A stretch of 7,111 bases of DNA, from assembly GCA_937859825.1 (NCBI GenBank), contig CALMAP010000135.1:1-7111 (forward strand), read 5' to 3'. A program made the translations under genes and the position numbers. The notes under the pieces are model-generated. The model was not told where the DNA came from and made no database searches. It saw only the letters and a list, made by a program, of their open reading frames with translations. Origin of the DNA: an uncultured Terriglobus sp. Its GTDB lineage: Bacteria; Acidobacteriota; Terriglobia; Terriglobales; Acidobacteriaceae. Positions 1 through 6,367 of the stretch are shown here, piece by piece; within the stretch, counting starts at the first letter, position 1; the number at the start of each line of letters is the position of its first letter.

Positions 1-774
1 GTGGATCTGGGAGACCCGCGATTCCACCACGCCGAGCGTGAGCCCGATTTCTTTCATGGTCAACTCCTCGTAGTAGTAGAGCGTCAGCACGAGGCGCTCC
101 TTCTCCGGCAGCGCCTCGATGGCGTCCGCAAGATGCTGCTTCATCTCGCCCTTGAGGCAGCGGAAGAGTGGCTCATCTTCCGGAGAACCGGCCACATAGG
201 CGAGTTCGTCATCGCCGGAATCTTCGTTGCGCTCCATGTTGAGACTGCCAATCTCCAGGCCCTTCAGTTCCCCGAGCAGCTGCTGGTACTGGTTCAGCGA
301 CATCTCCATCCCCTCGGCGATCTCCGCCTCGGTTGGCGCATGGCCCAGCTTCTGCGTTAGGGTGCGGATCGTCTCTTCCACCGCGCGGCCCTTGCGGCGC
401 AGTTCACGCGGGCTCCAGTCCAGCGTGCGCAGCGAGTCGAGAATCGCGCCGCGAATGCGGAACTGCGCGTAGCTCTTGAACTGCACCTGCTTGGTGCGGT
501 CGAACTTGGCGAAGGCGTCGATCAGGCCGACGATGCCGGCTGAAACCAGGTCATCCATCTCAACATGCTGCGGCAGCCGTTCGTGAATGCGGCGTGCCAC
601 GAACCGGACAGTGGGCAGGTGCTCCACCAGCAAGCGATCGCGTTCAGCCGGTGAGATCGGTGCAGGGCGGCTCTGGTAGGCGTTGCCGGTGGAAAAATCC
701 ACATTGCCATTCAGCATGGTTGGCGGCAGGTCGGCAAGTGGAAAATCCGCCCGTTTTGTCTGTTCTTCGCTCAT
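1..774 (-). CDS. fliA: Flagellar RNA polymerase sigma factor FliA (sigma-28, WhiG type), 3' end cut by window
   Basis: This is the sigma-70 family factor that directs RNA polymerase to late flagellar promoters (filament, motor, chemotaxis). The 258 visible codons are open to the left edge, and probably only 10 to 20 C-terminal residues are missing. Region 2 lies at about residues 45-120: HLPTVRFVARRIHERLP, then the core-binding stretch DDLVSAGIVGLIDAFAKFD, then the -10 recognition part FKSYAQFRIRGAILDSLR followed by DWSPRELRRK, a hallmark of FliA/WhiG. Region 3 is about 128-180, and region 4 with its helix-turn-helix (EELTMKEIGLTLGVVESRVSQIH) is 212-258. The first ~40 residues are a poorly conserved extension. 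ATG at 774 is chosen because GGAG sits 6 bases upstream. An in-frame ATG at 789 would add MPEYT but has only a distant AAGGA. It follows flhA in the same direction, so it is probably co-transcribed with the export gate. Activity is normally held by FlgM, which is not in this window. Confidence 0.96.
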   Translation of the reverse strand, partial: MSEEQTKRADFPLADLPPTMLNGNVDFSTGNAYQSRPAPISPAERDRLLVEHLPTVRFVARRIHERLPQHVEMDDLVSAGIVGLIDAFAKFDRTKQVQFKSYAQFRIRGAILDSLRTLDWSPRELRRKGRAVEETIRTLTQKLGHAPTEAEIAEGMEMSLNQYQQLLGELKGLEIGSLNMERNEDSGDDELAYVAGSPEDEPLFRCLKGEMKQHLADAIEALPEKERLVLTLYYYEELTMKEIGLTLGVVESRVSQIH

Positions 775-780
775 CGTGTA

Positions 781-784
781 CTCC
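781..784 (-). promoter_or_regulatory. Shine-Dalgarno site deciding the fliA start
   Basis: GGAG on the minus strand stands 6 bases before the ATG at 774, which is good spacing. It lies inside the five codons that would be added if translation began at the ATG at 789. The 774 start is therefore preferred, though both remain possible. Confidence 0.55.
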
Positions 785-817
785 GGCATGGCTCTCTTAA
801 TTCCTTCTCATGTGCGC

Positions 818-2920
818 TTACGACTGTCCTACCGTACCGAGGCTTCGTACCCGGATCTCCTGGGGAATCTCGGTGGGAGAAAGCACCGTGACCTTCGGCA
901 GAAACGGCTCAAGCCACCGGCGCAGGTGATAACGGGCCGGCGATGGACATAAGAGCACGGGAAGTGCCGAAGCACCGCCCTCTCCGGTTAGCCGTTTCAC
1001 AGAGTCAAGAAGCTGGCGCAAAAAGCTCTGGGCGTTGGGTGCACTGCGGCGACCTTCGCCCAAAAGGCGCTTCGCCCCCTCTGGGTCAAATGTGTAGAGA
1101 ATCTCTTCTTCCAGGGCGCGATCCAGCACAAGCACTGGTAATCCACCATCAGCGTCCAACAGCGGACGCACCAGTCCCCGGCCGAGGGATTGACGTACCT
1201 GTTCCGTGAGGAAGACAACATGTTTGTTGTGGGCGGCGTGTTCCACCAAGGTCTCAAGCACTGTGCCGAGATTGCGAATGGAGACTTGCTCCCGCAGCAA
1301 TTGCTGCATCACTTTCTGGACTTCACCGAGGCTCATCAGTTTGGGTACAAGCTCTTCCACCAGCTTGGGATGCGTGTCGTTCACGGAGTCCAGCAGCCGT
1401 TTTGTCTCGGCGCGGCCAAGCAGTTCATGCGCGTGCCTGCGGATCAACTCCGCCAGGTGTGTTCCAATTACGGCCGTCTGGTCCACGACGGAGTAACCAC
1501 TTGCAAGCGCCTGTTCTTCGAGACCCGGCTGAATCCACTTGGCTGCGACGTTGAATGCGGGTTCGCGCGTGTCTATGCCCTGAATGGGCCGTGCCTTCGG
1601 ATCCGTATTGACCGCCAGCATGCAGTTCCCTTCCGTTTGCCAGCGACCAATCTCGATGCCCCGCAGAGAGACCACATACTCCCGTGGTTTAAGCCGCAAG
1701 TTGTCGGTGATGTGTACCGGTGGCACAATGAAGCCGAGTTCGGTAGCCAGGTGACGGCGCAGTGCGCGTACCCGGTTGAGCATCTGGCCGCCCTGCTTTT
1801 CATCGACCAGCGGAATGAGTTGGAAGCCGATCTCGAGCGTCAGGTCGTCGACCTTCAACAGTCCTGCAAGGTTTTCACCCGCAGCGGTATCGGCTGCAGC
1901 GGCACCTGCAGCTTTTGCACCCTCTTCGGTTTCGAGAGCGAGCGTCAACTCCGCAGGCAAGCGCCGGGCGAAGAAGAAGACCGCGCCGCCGATGCCGAGG
2001 AATGCCAGCTTCGGCAGTCCTGGGACCAGCGCCATGGCCGCAAGTACACCCGCGGCCATGTAGAGGGTATTCCTGCGCTTGAAGAGTTGCGTGCCGAGTT
2101 CTTGATCGAGCGTGCCCGCCGAAGAAGCGCGCGTGAGCACCATGCCGCCCGCAACGCTGACCAGCAGGCTGGGAATCATGGTGACCAGACCATCGCCAAC
2201 CGTGAGGATGGTGTAGGTTTTGACCGCAGTCATCAGGTCCACGCCCTGCTGCAGCGTTCCGATCAGCAGTCCCGCAATGATGTTGATTCCGGTAATCAGG
2301 ATGGTCGCCAGCGAATCGCGCTGATTAAAGCGCGCCGCACCGTCCATGGCACCGTAGAACTCTGCCTCGCGGGCGATCGCCTCGCGGCGCTTACGCGCGC
2401 CCTGCTCGTCGATAAGGCCGGCGTTCATGTCGGCGTCGATGGCCATTTGTTTCCCAGGCAGCGCGTCAAGTGTGAAGCGTGCCGTGACCTCGGCGGTACG
2501 CACCGCGCCGTGGCTCACCACCAGGAATTGGATCGCAATCAAAGCGAGAAACAGCACAAAACCAACGACATAGTTGCCACCGACGACAAACTGGCCGAAC
2601 GCCTCGATCACTGAGCCAGCGGCCGCGGTGCCCTCGCTTCCATGCAGCAGGATGCGGCGGCTGGATGCCAGGTTGAGCGAAAGACGGAAGAGCGTCAGCA
2701 GCAGCAGCAGCGTAGGGAATACTGAGAGTTCGGTCGCCTTGCGTACCTGTACAGCCGTGAGGAACACCACCACCGAAGCGCCAATCGAAACGGCCAACAA
2801 CAGGTCCATCAGAACGGCGGGCACCGGTACCAGCATCACGAATACGGTGCTGATCGCGCCGAGCGGCAACAGCATCTGCCTTAGGGCCGCCGTGTTTTTT
2901 CCTGCTGCTTTCTCTTCCAT
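818..2920 (-). CDS. flhA: Flagellar export gate protein FlhA (FHIPEP family)
   Basis: This 700-residue protein has the usual FlhA length. It forms the nonameric ring below the export pore, docks chaperone-substrate complexes in the cytoplasm and couples the proton motive force to export. Membrane segments fill about residues 15-135 and 204-320. The family signature loop lies at about 137-170 (RTAEVTARFTLD, then PGKQMAIDADMNAGLI). By alignment from memory, R148, D152 and D202 correspond to Salmonella FlhA R154, D158 and D208, charged residues tied to proton-driven export, and all are present. An Ala/Gly-rich linker (about 333-350) leads to the cytosolic domain (about 355-700) with intact conserved stretches such as LVEELVPKL, LLREQVSIRNLGTVLE and VRQSLGRGL. 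ATG at 2920 has an AGGAG 7 bases upstream. The gene lies 25 bases after flhB and 43 bases before fliA. Confidence 0.98.
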   Translation of the reverse strand: MEEKAAGKNTAALRQMLLPLGAISTVFVMLVPVPAVLMDLLLAVSIGASVVVFLTAVQVRKATELSVFPTLLLLLTLFRLSLNLASSRRILLHGSEGTAAAGSVIEAFGQFVVGGNYVVGFVLFLALIAIQFLVVSHGAVRTAEVTARFTLDALPGKQMAIDADMNAGLIDEQGARKRREAIAREAEFYGAMDGAARFNQRDSLATILITGINIIAGLLIGTLQQGVDLMTAVKTYTILTVGDGLVTMIPSLLVSVAGGMVLTRASSAGTLDQELGTQLFKRRNTLYMAAGVLAAMALVPGLPKLAFLGIGGAVFFFARRLPAELTLALETEEGAKAAGAAAADTAAGENLAGLLKVDDLTLEIGFQLIPLVDEKQGGQMLNRVRALRRHLATELGFIVPPVHITDNLRLKPREYVVSLRGIEIGRWQTEGNCMLAVNTDPKARPIQGIDTREPAFNVAAKWIQPGLEEQALASGYSVVDQTAVIGTHLAELIRRHAHELLGRAETKRLLDSVNDTHPKLVEELVPKLMSLGEVQKVMQQLLREQVSIRNLGTVLETLVEHAAHNKHVVFLTEQVRQSLGRGLVRPLLDADGGLPVLVLDRALEEEILYTFDPEGAKRLLGEGRRSAPNAQSFLRQLLDSVKRLTGEGGASALPVLLCPSPARYHLRRWLEPFLPKVTVLSPTEIPQEIRVRSLGTVGQS

Positions 2921-2927
2921 TCCTGTT

Positions 2928-2932
2928 CTCCT
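2928..2932 (-). promoter_or_regulatory. Strong Shine-Dalgarno site of flhA
   Basis: AGGAG, extended to CAGGAG, stands 7 bases before the flhA ATG and lies in the 25-base gap after flhB. This gives flhA its own ribosome entry instead of coupling to flhB. Confidence 0.8.
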
Positions 2933-2945
2933 GTGGGGCTCTGTA

Positions 2946-4115
2946 TTACTGCTGGGCCTCGACTTCGCCCGGCTCCATCACAATCCGGTTCGGCAAATTG
3001 AAATGTTCGGCTGCCCGCCCTGCGGAAGCTGCGGCTGCGCTGTAGCCCGCATAGCCGTAGCTGCCCTGCTGCTGGGTCTGCTGCGCCTCCCTGCGGAAGA
3101 GGAAGGCGAGCACCGCGGCAACGGCGGCATAAAGATCGAAAGGGATCGGCTGCCCCTCATCCACCAGGCGGTACAGCGACCGCGCGAGCGGAGGGTTCTC
3201 CACGATGGGCACGCCGGCCCACTTGGCTTCTTCACGAATTTCAAATGCGTGCAGATCACGCCCTTTACAGAGCACTTTTGGGGCCGACATGGTTTCGTAG
3301 CTGAATTCCAGGGCAACGGCGTAATGTGTGGGATTTGTAATGACGACGGTCGCCTTGGAGACATCGGCTTTCACACGGCGCTTGCGCATGGCTTGCTGGA
3401 TCTGCCGGATACGGCCTTTCGTCTGCGGGTTGCCGTTGGACTCCTTTGCTTCGTCGCGAATCTCCTGCTTGCTCATCTTGAGCCGCTGGCCCCACTGATA
3501 GCGTTCCAGACCGTAGTCCAGCCCTGACCACGCAACGGAGATCCATGCGGCGTCCAGGGCAAGCTGATAGCTGCCATTCAGCGTTTCAGGCAGGCGCATC
3601 CCGCTCATGTACGGCGTGGCCACCAGGAGTTTGCGAAGCATCTGCAATCCGAGAAAAACAACGATGCCCGCTGGAAGCAGGCTCTTGCCGAAGCGAATCA
3701 AAGCGCGCGTTCCAAAGATCTGCTTGGCGTTGCTGAGAGGGTTCAGGCGTGCGGGCTTCCATGCAATCGCGTTGGGGCGGATCTGGATGCCGCCACTCTG
3801 CATGGCACCCATCGCCAGCGATGCAGCAAAGGCCCCCGCCATCAGCAGAAACAGAGGGGCAACACTGGGCAGGAGCGGCTTGGTACACGTCGCCAGCATC
3901 TCCGTGGGACCATTGAAGTTCTCCAACGAAGCGGACATTACACCGTAGAATCCGGTGCGCCAAAGCTGCACAAATTTCGTGACCGCAGAACCCAGCAGAA
4001 TCAAACCGGCAAGCATCGCCGCGGCTGAGGTGAGTTCCTTGCTTTGGACCGTGTCGCCTTTTTCCCTTGCCTTTTTCTTCTTTTGTTCTGTCGCCTGTTC
4101 TGTTTTGTCACTCAC
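2946..4115 (-). CDS. flhB: Flagellar export switch protein FlhB, with C-terminal extension
   Basis: FlhB wraps the closed export pore and switches substrate class from rod/hook to filament after cleaving itself. The N-terminus MSDKTEQATEQKKKKAREKG is the typical charged leader (DKTEQAT motif). Four membrane segments follow between about residues 30 and 205. The cytosolic domain starts near 210 and contains the autocleavage motif NPTH at 261-264, with cleavage expected between N261 and P262. The downstream FlhB-C domain is intact (MSAPKVLCKGRDLHAFEIRE, NPPLARSLYR, DLYAAVAAVLAFLFRR). The family normally ends soon after this point, but here about 45 more residues follow (345-389), rich in Gln, Tyr, Gly and Ala and without a recognised domain. 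The start is GTG at 4115, sharing GTGA with the fliR stop. No good Shine-Dalgarno site is visible, so translation is probably coupled to fliR. Confidence 0.98.
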   Translation of the reverse strand: MSDKTEQATEQKKKKAREKGDTVQSKELTSAAAMLAGLILLGSAVTKFVQLWRTGFYGVMSASLENFNGPTEMLATCTKPLLPSVAPLFLLMAGAFAASLAMGAMQSGGIQIRPNAIAWKPARLNPLSNAKQIFGTRALIRFGKSLLPAGIVVFLGLQMLRKLLVATPYMSGMRLPETLNGSYQLALDAAWISVAWSGLDYGLERYQWGQRLKMSKQEIRDEAKESNGNPQTKGRIRQIQQAMRKRRVKADVSKATVVITNPTHYAVALEFSYETMSAPKVLCKGRDLHAFEIREEAKWAGVPIVENPPLARSLYRLVDEGQPIPFDLYAAVAAVLAFLFRREAQQTQQQGSYGYAGYSAAAASAGRAAEHFNLPNRIVMEPGEVEAQQ

Positions 4116-4885
4116 AGGCGCACCGCTTTCTGCGCCTGGTCGAGCAATGCGGTGAAGTGCCGCTCAATCCAGCCCGGCCAAAGTGCGAGCGAGCCGATCA
4201 GAGTGACGTAGGAGACAAGAGACTTGAGCGGAACGCTCGCCACCTGCGCGGGAAGCGCAGGCGCCATGCGGCTGACGAGGCCGATCACCACCTCCACCAG
4301 CATGGCCGCGGCGACCACCGGAGCGGCAAGCTGCAGCCCGGCAAGGAAGATTCCCGAACCGGACTCCGCAAGCTGCTTTCCGCTTACAGCCGAGAGAAAG
4401 ATGCTGCCCACCGGCAGCGTGACGAAGCTGTGCAGCAGCGCATTGAGCACCACGCGATGCAGGCCTGCACCCAGCAGCACCAGCACACCCAGCCAGCCGA
4501 ACGCGGTGCCCAGAACGTCCGTCTCCACCTGTGAGTTCGGGTCCATCAGGTTCGCCAACGAGAAGCTGAAGCTGACGCTCATCATCGAACCTGCAAACAA
4601 CAGGGCCTCGTTCATGAGGCTGAGCGTGAGTCCGATAAGAACACCAACGGACGCCTCTCCCAGCAGCGTGGCGACCGCAAGCTCAGTATGTGCATTGCGC
4701 TGTGCTGCAATGATCGGGGCCATCAGCGCGGCAATCGCAAAGGTAAGAATGATCTTGACCTTTGCAGGAACCCCAGCCGAATTGAAGATGGGAGCGAACG
4801 CGATCACACCGCCAACACGCAGCATGGCAAGCACACCTGCGTTCAGCAGCACCTGGATCGAGTTCTCTACCGGCTGGACGATCAT
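4112..4885 (-). CDS. fliR: Flagellar export pore protein FliR
   Basis: This 257-residue polytopic inner-membrane protein matches the family length (about 255-265). FliR is the single-copy subunit that completes the helical FliP/FliQ pore. Hydrophobic segments run through almost the whole protein. Family features seen are AFAPIFNSAGVPAKVKI near 29-45, LGEASVGVLIGLTLSLMNEAL near 75-95, the plug-loop region SFSFSLANLMDPNSQ near 105-119 with the conserved Asp-Pro, GLHRVVLNALLHSFVTLPVG near 141-160, and VPLKSLVSYVTLIGS near the end. ATG at 4885 lies 2 bases after the fliQ stop, with only a weak GGA 5 bases before it. The stop overlaps the flhB GTG start by 4 bases. Confidence 0.97.
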   Translation of the reverse strand: MIVQPVENSIQVLLNAGVLAMLRVGGVIAFAPIFNSAGVPAKVKIILTFAIAALMAPIIAAQRNAHTELAVATLLGEASVGVLIGLTLSLMNEALLFAGSMMSVSFSFSLANLMDPNSQVETDVLGTAFGWLGVLVLLGAGLHRVVLNALLHSFVTLPVGSIFLSAVSGKQLAESGSGIFLAGLQLAAPVVAAAMLVEVVIGLVSRMAPALPAQVASVPLKSLVSYVTLIGSLALWPGWIERHFTALLDQAQKAVRL

Positions 4886-4887
4886 GA

Positions 4888-5157
4888 TTATCCGAGAAAA
4901 CGGTGGAAGTCAGACCACAAGGACATGGTGTAGTGAATGGCGCGATGCAGGAACCACGGCATCATCACGACTCCGGCACCGAAGACGACGAACAGCCGCG
5001 GCACTGCGGTAAGCGTCTGCTCCTGCACGCCGGTCAGCGTTTGCAGAAGGCTTAGACCCACGCTCACCACACAGCCTGCAATCAGCATTGGCGCACTTAG
5101 AACAAGCGCTTCAATCAGCAATCTGCGTGCAAGTTCAGCAGCTTGATCGGGACCCAT
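4888..5157 (-). CDS. fliQ: Flagellar export pore protein FliQ
   Basis: This 89-residue protein has the standard FliQ length. It is a two-helix inner-membrane hairpin, present in about four copies around the FliP/FliR core of the export pore. Hydrophobic helices lie at about residues 13-39 (LLIEALVLSAPMLIAGCVVS) and 50-72 (VPRLFVVFGAGVVMMPWFL). They are joined by the conserved turn SLLQTLTGVQEQTLTAVPR. ATG at 5157 is preceded by a near-perfect AAGGAG 7 bases upstream, the best ribosome site in the window. The gene starts 11 bases after the fliP stop and ends 2 bases before fliR. Confidence 0.97.
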   Translation of the reverse strand: MGPDQAAELARRLLIEALVLSAPMLIAGCVVSVGLSLLQTLTGVQEQTLTAVPRLFVVFGAGVVMMPWFLHRAIHYTMSLWSDFHRFLG

Positions 5158-5164
5158 CCACGAA

Positions 5165-5170
5165 CTCCTT
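5165..5170 (-). promoter_or_regulatory. Strong Shine-Dalgarno site of fliQ, overlapping the fliP stop
   Basis: AAGGAG stands 7 bases before the fliQ ATG. Its first two bases are the last two of the fliP TAA stop (TAAGGAG), so a ribosome ending fliP sits on the fliQ entry site. This suggests strong fliQ translation that still senses fliP translation. Confidence 0.85.
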
Positions 5171-6074
5171 AGAAACTCTTCAGCAACGAACTGACCAGCA
5201 GGTGCCAGCCATCGACCATAACGAACAGCAGGATTTTTACAGGCGTTGAGATCACCACCGGTGGCAACTGCACCATGCCGACCGATGTCGTTACGCTGGC
5301 GATGACAAGATCGATCAGCAGAAACGGCAGGAACAGAATGGCGCCAATCTGAAAGCCTGACTTCAGTTCGCTGAGCATGTATGCCGGAACCACCACGCGC
5401 ATCGGAGCATCATTGCGCGAGTGCATGCGTTCCTGCATCGCGGCACTGCCGAAAAGCTCCAGGTCCTTGTCGCGCGCGTAGCGCAGCATGAACTGGCGGA
5501 CCGGCTCAGACCCCTTTGCGATCGCCGTCTCGCCGTCCATGAGACCTGCGCGATACGGTGCGATGGCCTGCTGGTCTACCTGAGTGATCACCGGCTGCAT
5601 GAGGAACCACGTCATCATCAGACCGAGACCCATCAGCACCTGGTTGGAGGGTGCACTCTGTGTACCCAGCGCCTGGCGAAGAAAGTGGAAGACGACCAGC
5701 AGGCGGACCAGCGGCGTCATCGCCAGGAGGATCGCCGGAACCAGTGTGAGGAGCGTAAGTCCGGTGACTACCGCCCAAGGCGAACTGTTGCCGATAGCCA
5801 AGGACTCCGCAATGCTCTTCTGGTGCGACGCGCCGGAGGGCGTCTCCACTGCGGTCGGCTTGGTGGGTGCTGTTGCCGCCTGAGACGCAGTCGCACTGCG
5901 AGGTGCCGTGGCCTTCACTGGAGCGGGTGCACGCTTCGCCCCCACGCGGCCAGCAACAGCCCGTTGTGCCACGCTGCGGAGCACTGGCTTCACGACATGT
6001 ACCGGCTTCTGTGCCGCGGCAGCCGTAAGTGGCGTAAGTGCCAGCAGGATGCCCAATAGGAGACGTACGTTCAA
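5169..6074 (-). CDS. fliP: Flagellar export pore protein FliP, TTG start, long N-terminal linker
   Basis: FliP forms the pentameric core of the export pore. The core (about residues 100-301) is plainly FliP: LTLLTLVPAILLAMTPLVRL, HFLRQALGTQSAPSNQVLMG, a central soluble part with RQFMLRYARDKDLELF, PAYMLSELKSGFQIG, FLPFLLIDLVIASV and VMVDGWHLLVSSL. The chosen start is TTG at 6074, overlapping the fliO stop as TTGA. It gives a clean signal peptide (MNVR, hydrophobic LLLGILLALTPL, then TAAAAQ with cleavage near 21/22), and FliP is known to carry one. No clear Shine-Dalgarno site is seen. An ATG at 6176 is in frame but would add 34 Cys/Arg-rich residues that are the shadow of fliO. Unusual points are the Ala/Pro/Thr/Lys-rich low-complexity stretch at about 22-95, which most FliP proteins lack, and the sequence GMVQLPP at 266-272 where the usual form is GMMMxPP. 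The chosen protein has 301 residues against about 245 in Escherichia coli. Confidence 0.95.
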   Translation of the reverse strand: MNVRLLLGILLALTPLTAAAAQKPVHVVKPVLRSVAQRAVAGRVGAKRAPAPVKATAPRSATASQAATAPTKPTAVETPSGASHQKSIAESLAIGNSSPWAVVTGLTLLTLVPAILLAMTPLVRLLVVFHFLRQALGTQSAPSNQVLMGLGLMMTWFLMQPVITQVDQQAIAPYRAGLMDGETAIAKGSEPVRQFMLRYARDKDLELFGSAAMQERMHSRNDAPMRVVVPAYMLSELKSGFQIGAILFLPFLLIDLVIASVTTSVGMVQLPPVVISTPVKILLFVMVDGWHLLVSSLLKSF

Positions 6075-6367
6075 GCAACACCATCTTGGTTGTAGTTCGC
6101 GGAAGTTCCGGTGACCGGCACAATCGTGGTCACACCGTCTGAGCCAAGCCCCGCAAGAAAGCGCTGGCCGTCGCACTCGATCATGGCAACGGAGCGGCGG
6201 GGCCCAAGGGCCAGTGTCTCGACCAGACGAAGACGCTGTTCACGAGGAGCGCGCATGCGAAGCCAGCCCTGAACGCGGTCCGCAAGGCTGTACGAGGGCG
6301 ATGCAGCCTGAGAGGCATGCGGTGCGTTCTCCGCCCGCGAGGCAAAGCGGCTGGGCAGGTTCATCAT
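6071..6367 (-). CDS. fliO: FliO-like flagellar biosynthesis protein without membrane segment
   Basis: This 98-residue protein has a FliO-type cytosolic domain at about residues 45-85 (LRLVETLALGPRRSVAMIEC, then GQRFLAGLGSDGVTTI). This is the usual FliO pattern of two beta-rich lines around a GPRRS turn. FliO helps FliP fold and oligomerise before the pore is built. Position supports the call, since it lies immediately before fliP in the fliO-P-Q-R order. FliO normally has one N-terminal transmembrane helix, but here residues 1-44 are polar (MMNLPSRFASRAENAPHASQ and on) and no helix is visible. Reading upstream in the same frame reveals no hydrophobic stretch either. ATG at 6367 overlaps the fliL stop as ATGA, and a second ATG three bases on could also serve. 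No strong Shine-Dalgarno site is seen, so coupling to fliL is likely. The name rests on a short, weakly conserved domain plus position. Confidence 0.85.
   Translation of the reverse strand: MMNLPSRFASRAENAPHASQAASPSYSLADRVQGWLRMRAPREQRLRLVETLALGPRRSVAMIECDGQRFLAGLGSDGVTTIVPVTGTSANYNQDGVA

Noticed and set aside
1190..2614. A 474-codon open frame on the plus strand opposite flhA
   Set aside because: It lies entirely antisense to a fully conserved flhA. It is rich in Arg, His, Gln and Cys with no recognisable domain, as expected for the shadow of a GC-rich gene.
2696..2710. A (CAG)5 trinucleotide repeat
   Set aside because: On the coding strand it reads CTG repeats for a conserved Leu run in an FlhA membrane helix. 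Five units are ordinary codon use and do not suggest phase variation.
2574..3527. A 317-codon plus-strand open frame across the flhA/flhB junction
   Set aside because: It spans the ends of two conserved genes on the other strand and its composition is unlike a real protein. It is a shadow frame.
4224..5012. A 262-codon plus-strand open frame opposite fliR and fliQ
   Set aside because: It is Ser/Thr/Arg-rich and mirrors conserved membrane genes, with no domain or ribosome site. It is a shadow frame.
6075..6176. Extension of fliP to an upstream ATG at 6176
   Set aside because: The added 34 residues are Cys/Trp/Arg-rich and out of frame inside fliO, and they would bury the signal peptide. The TTG at 6074 gives a clean signal peptide and a coupled overlap.
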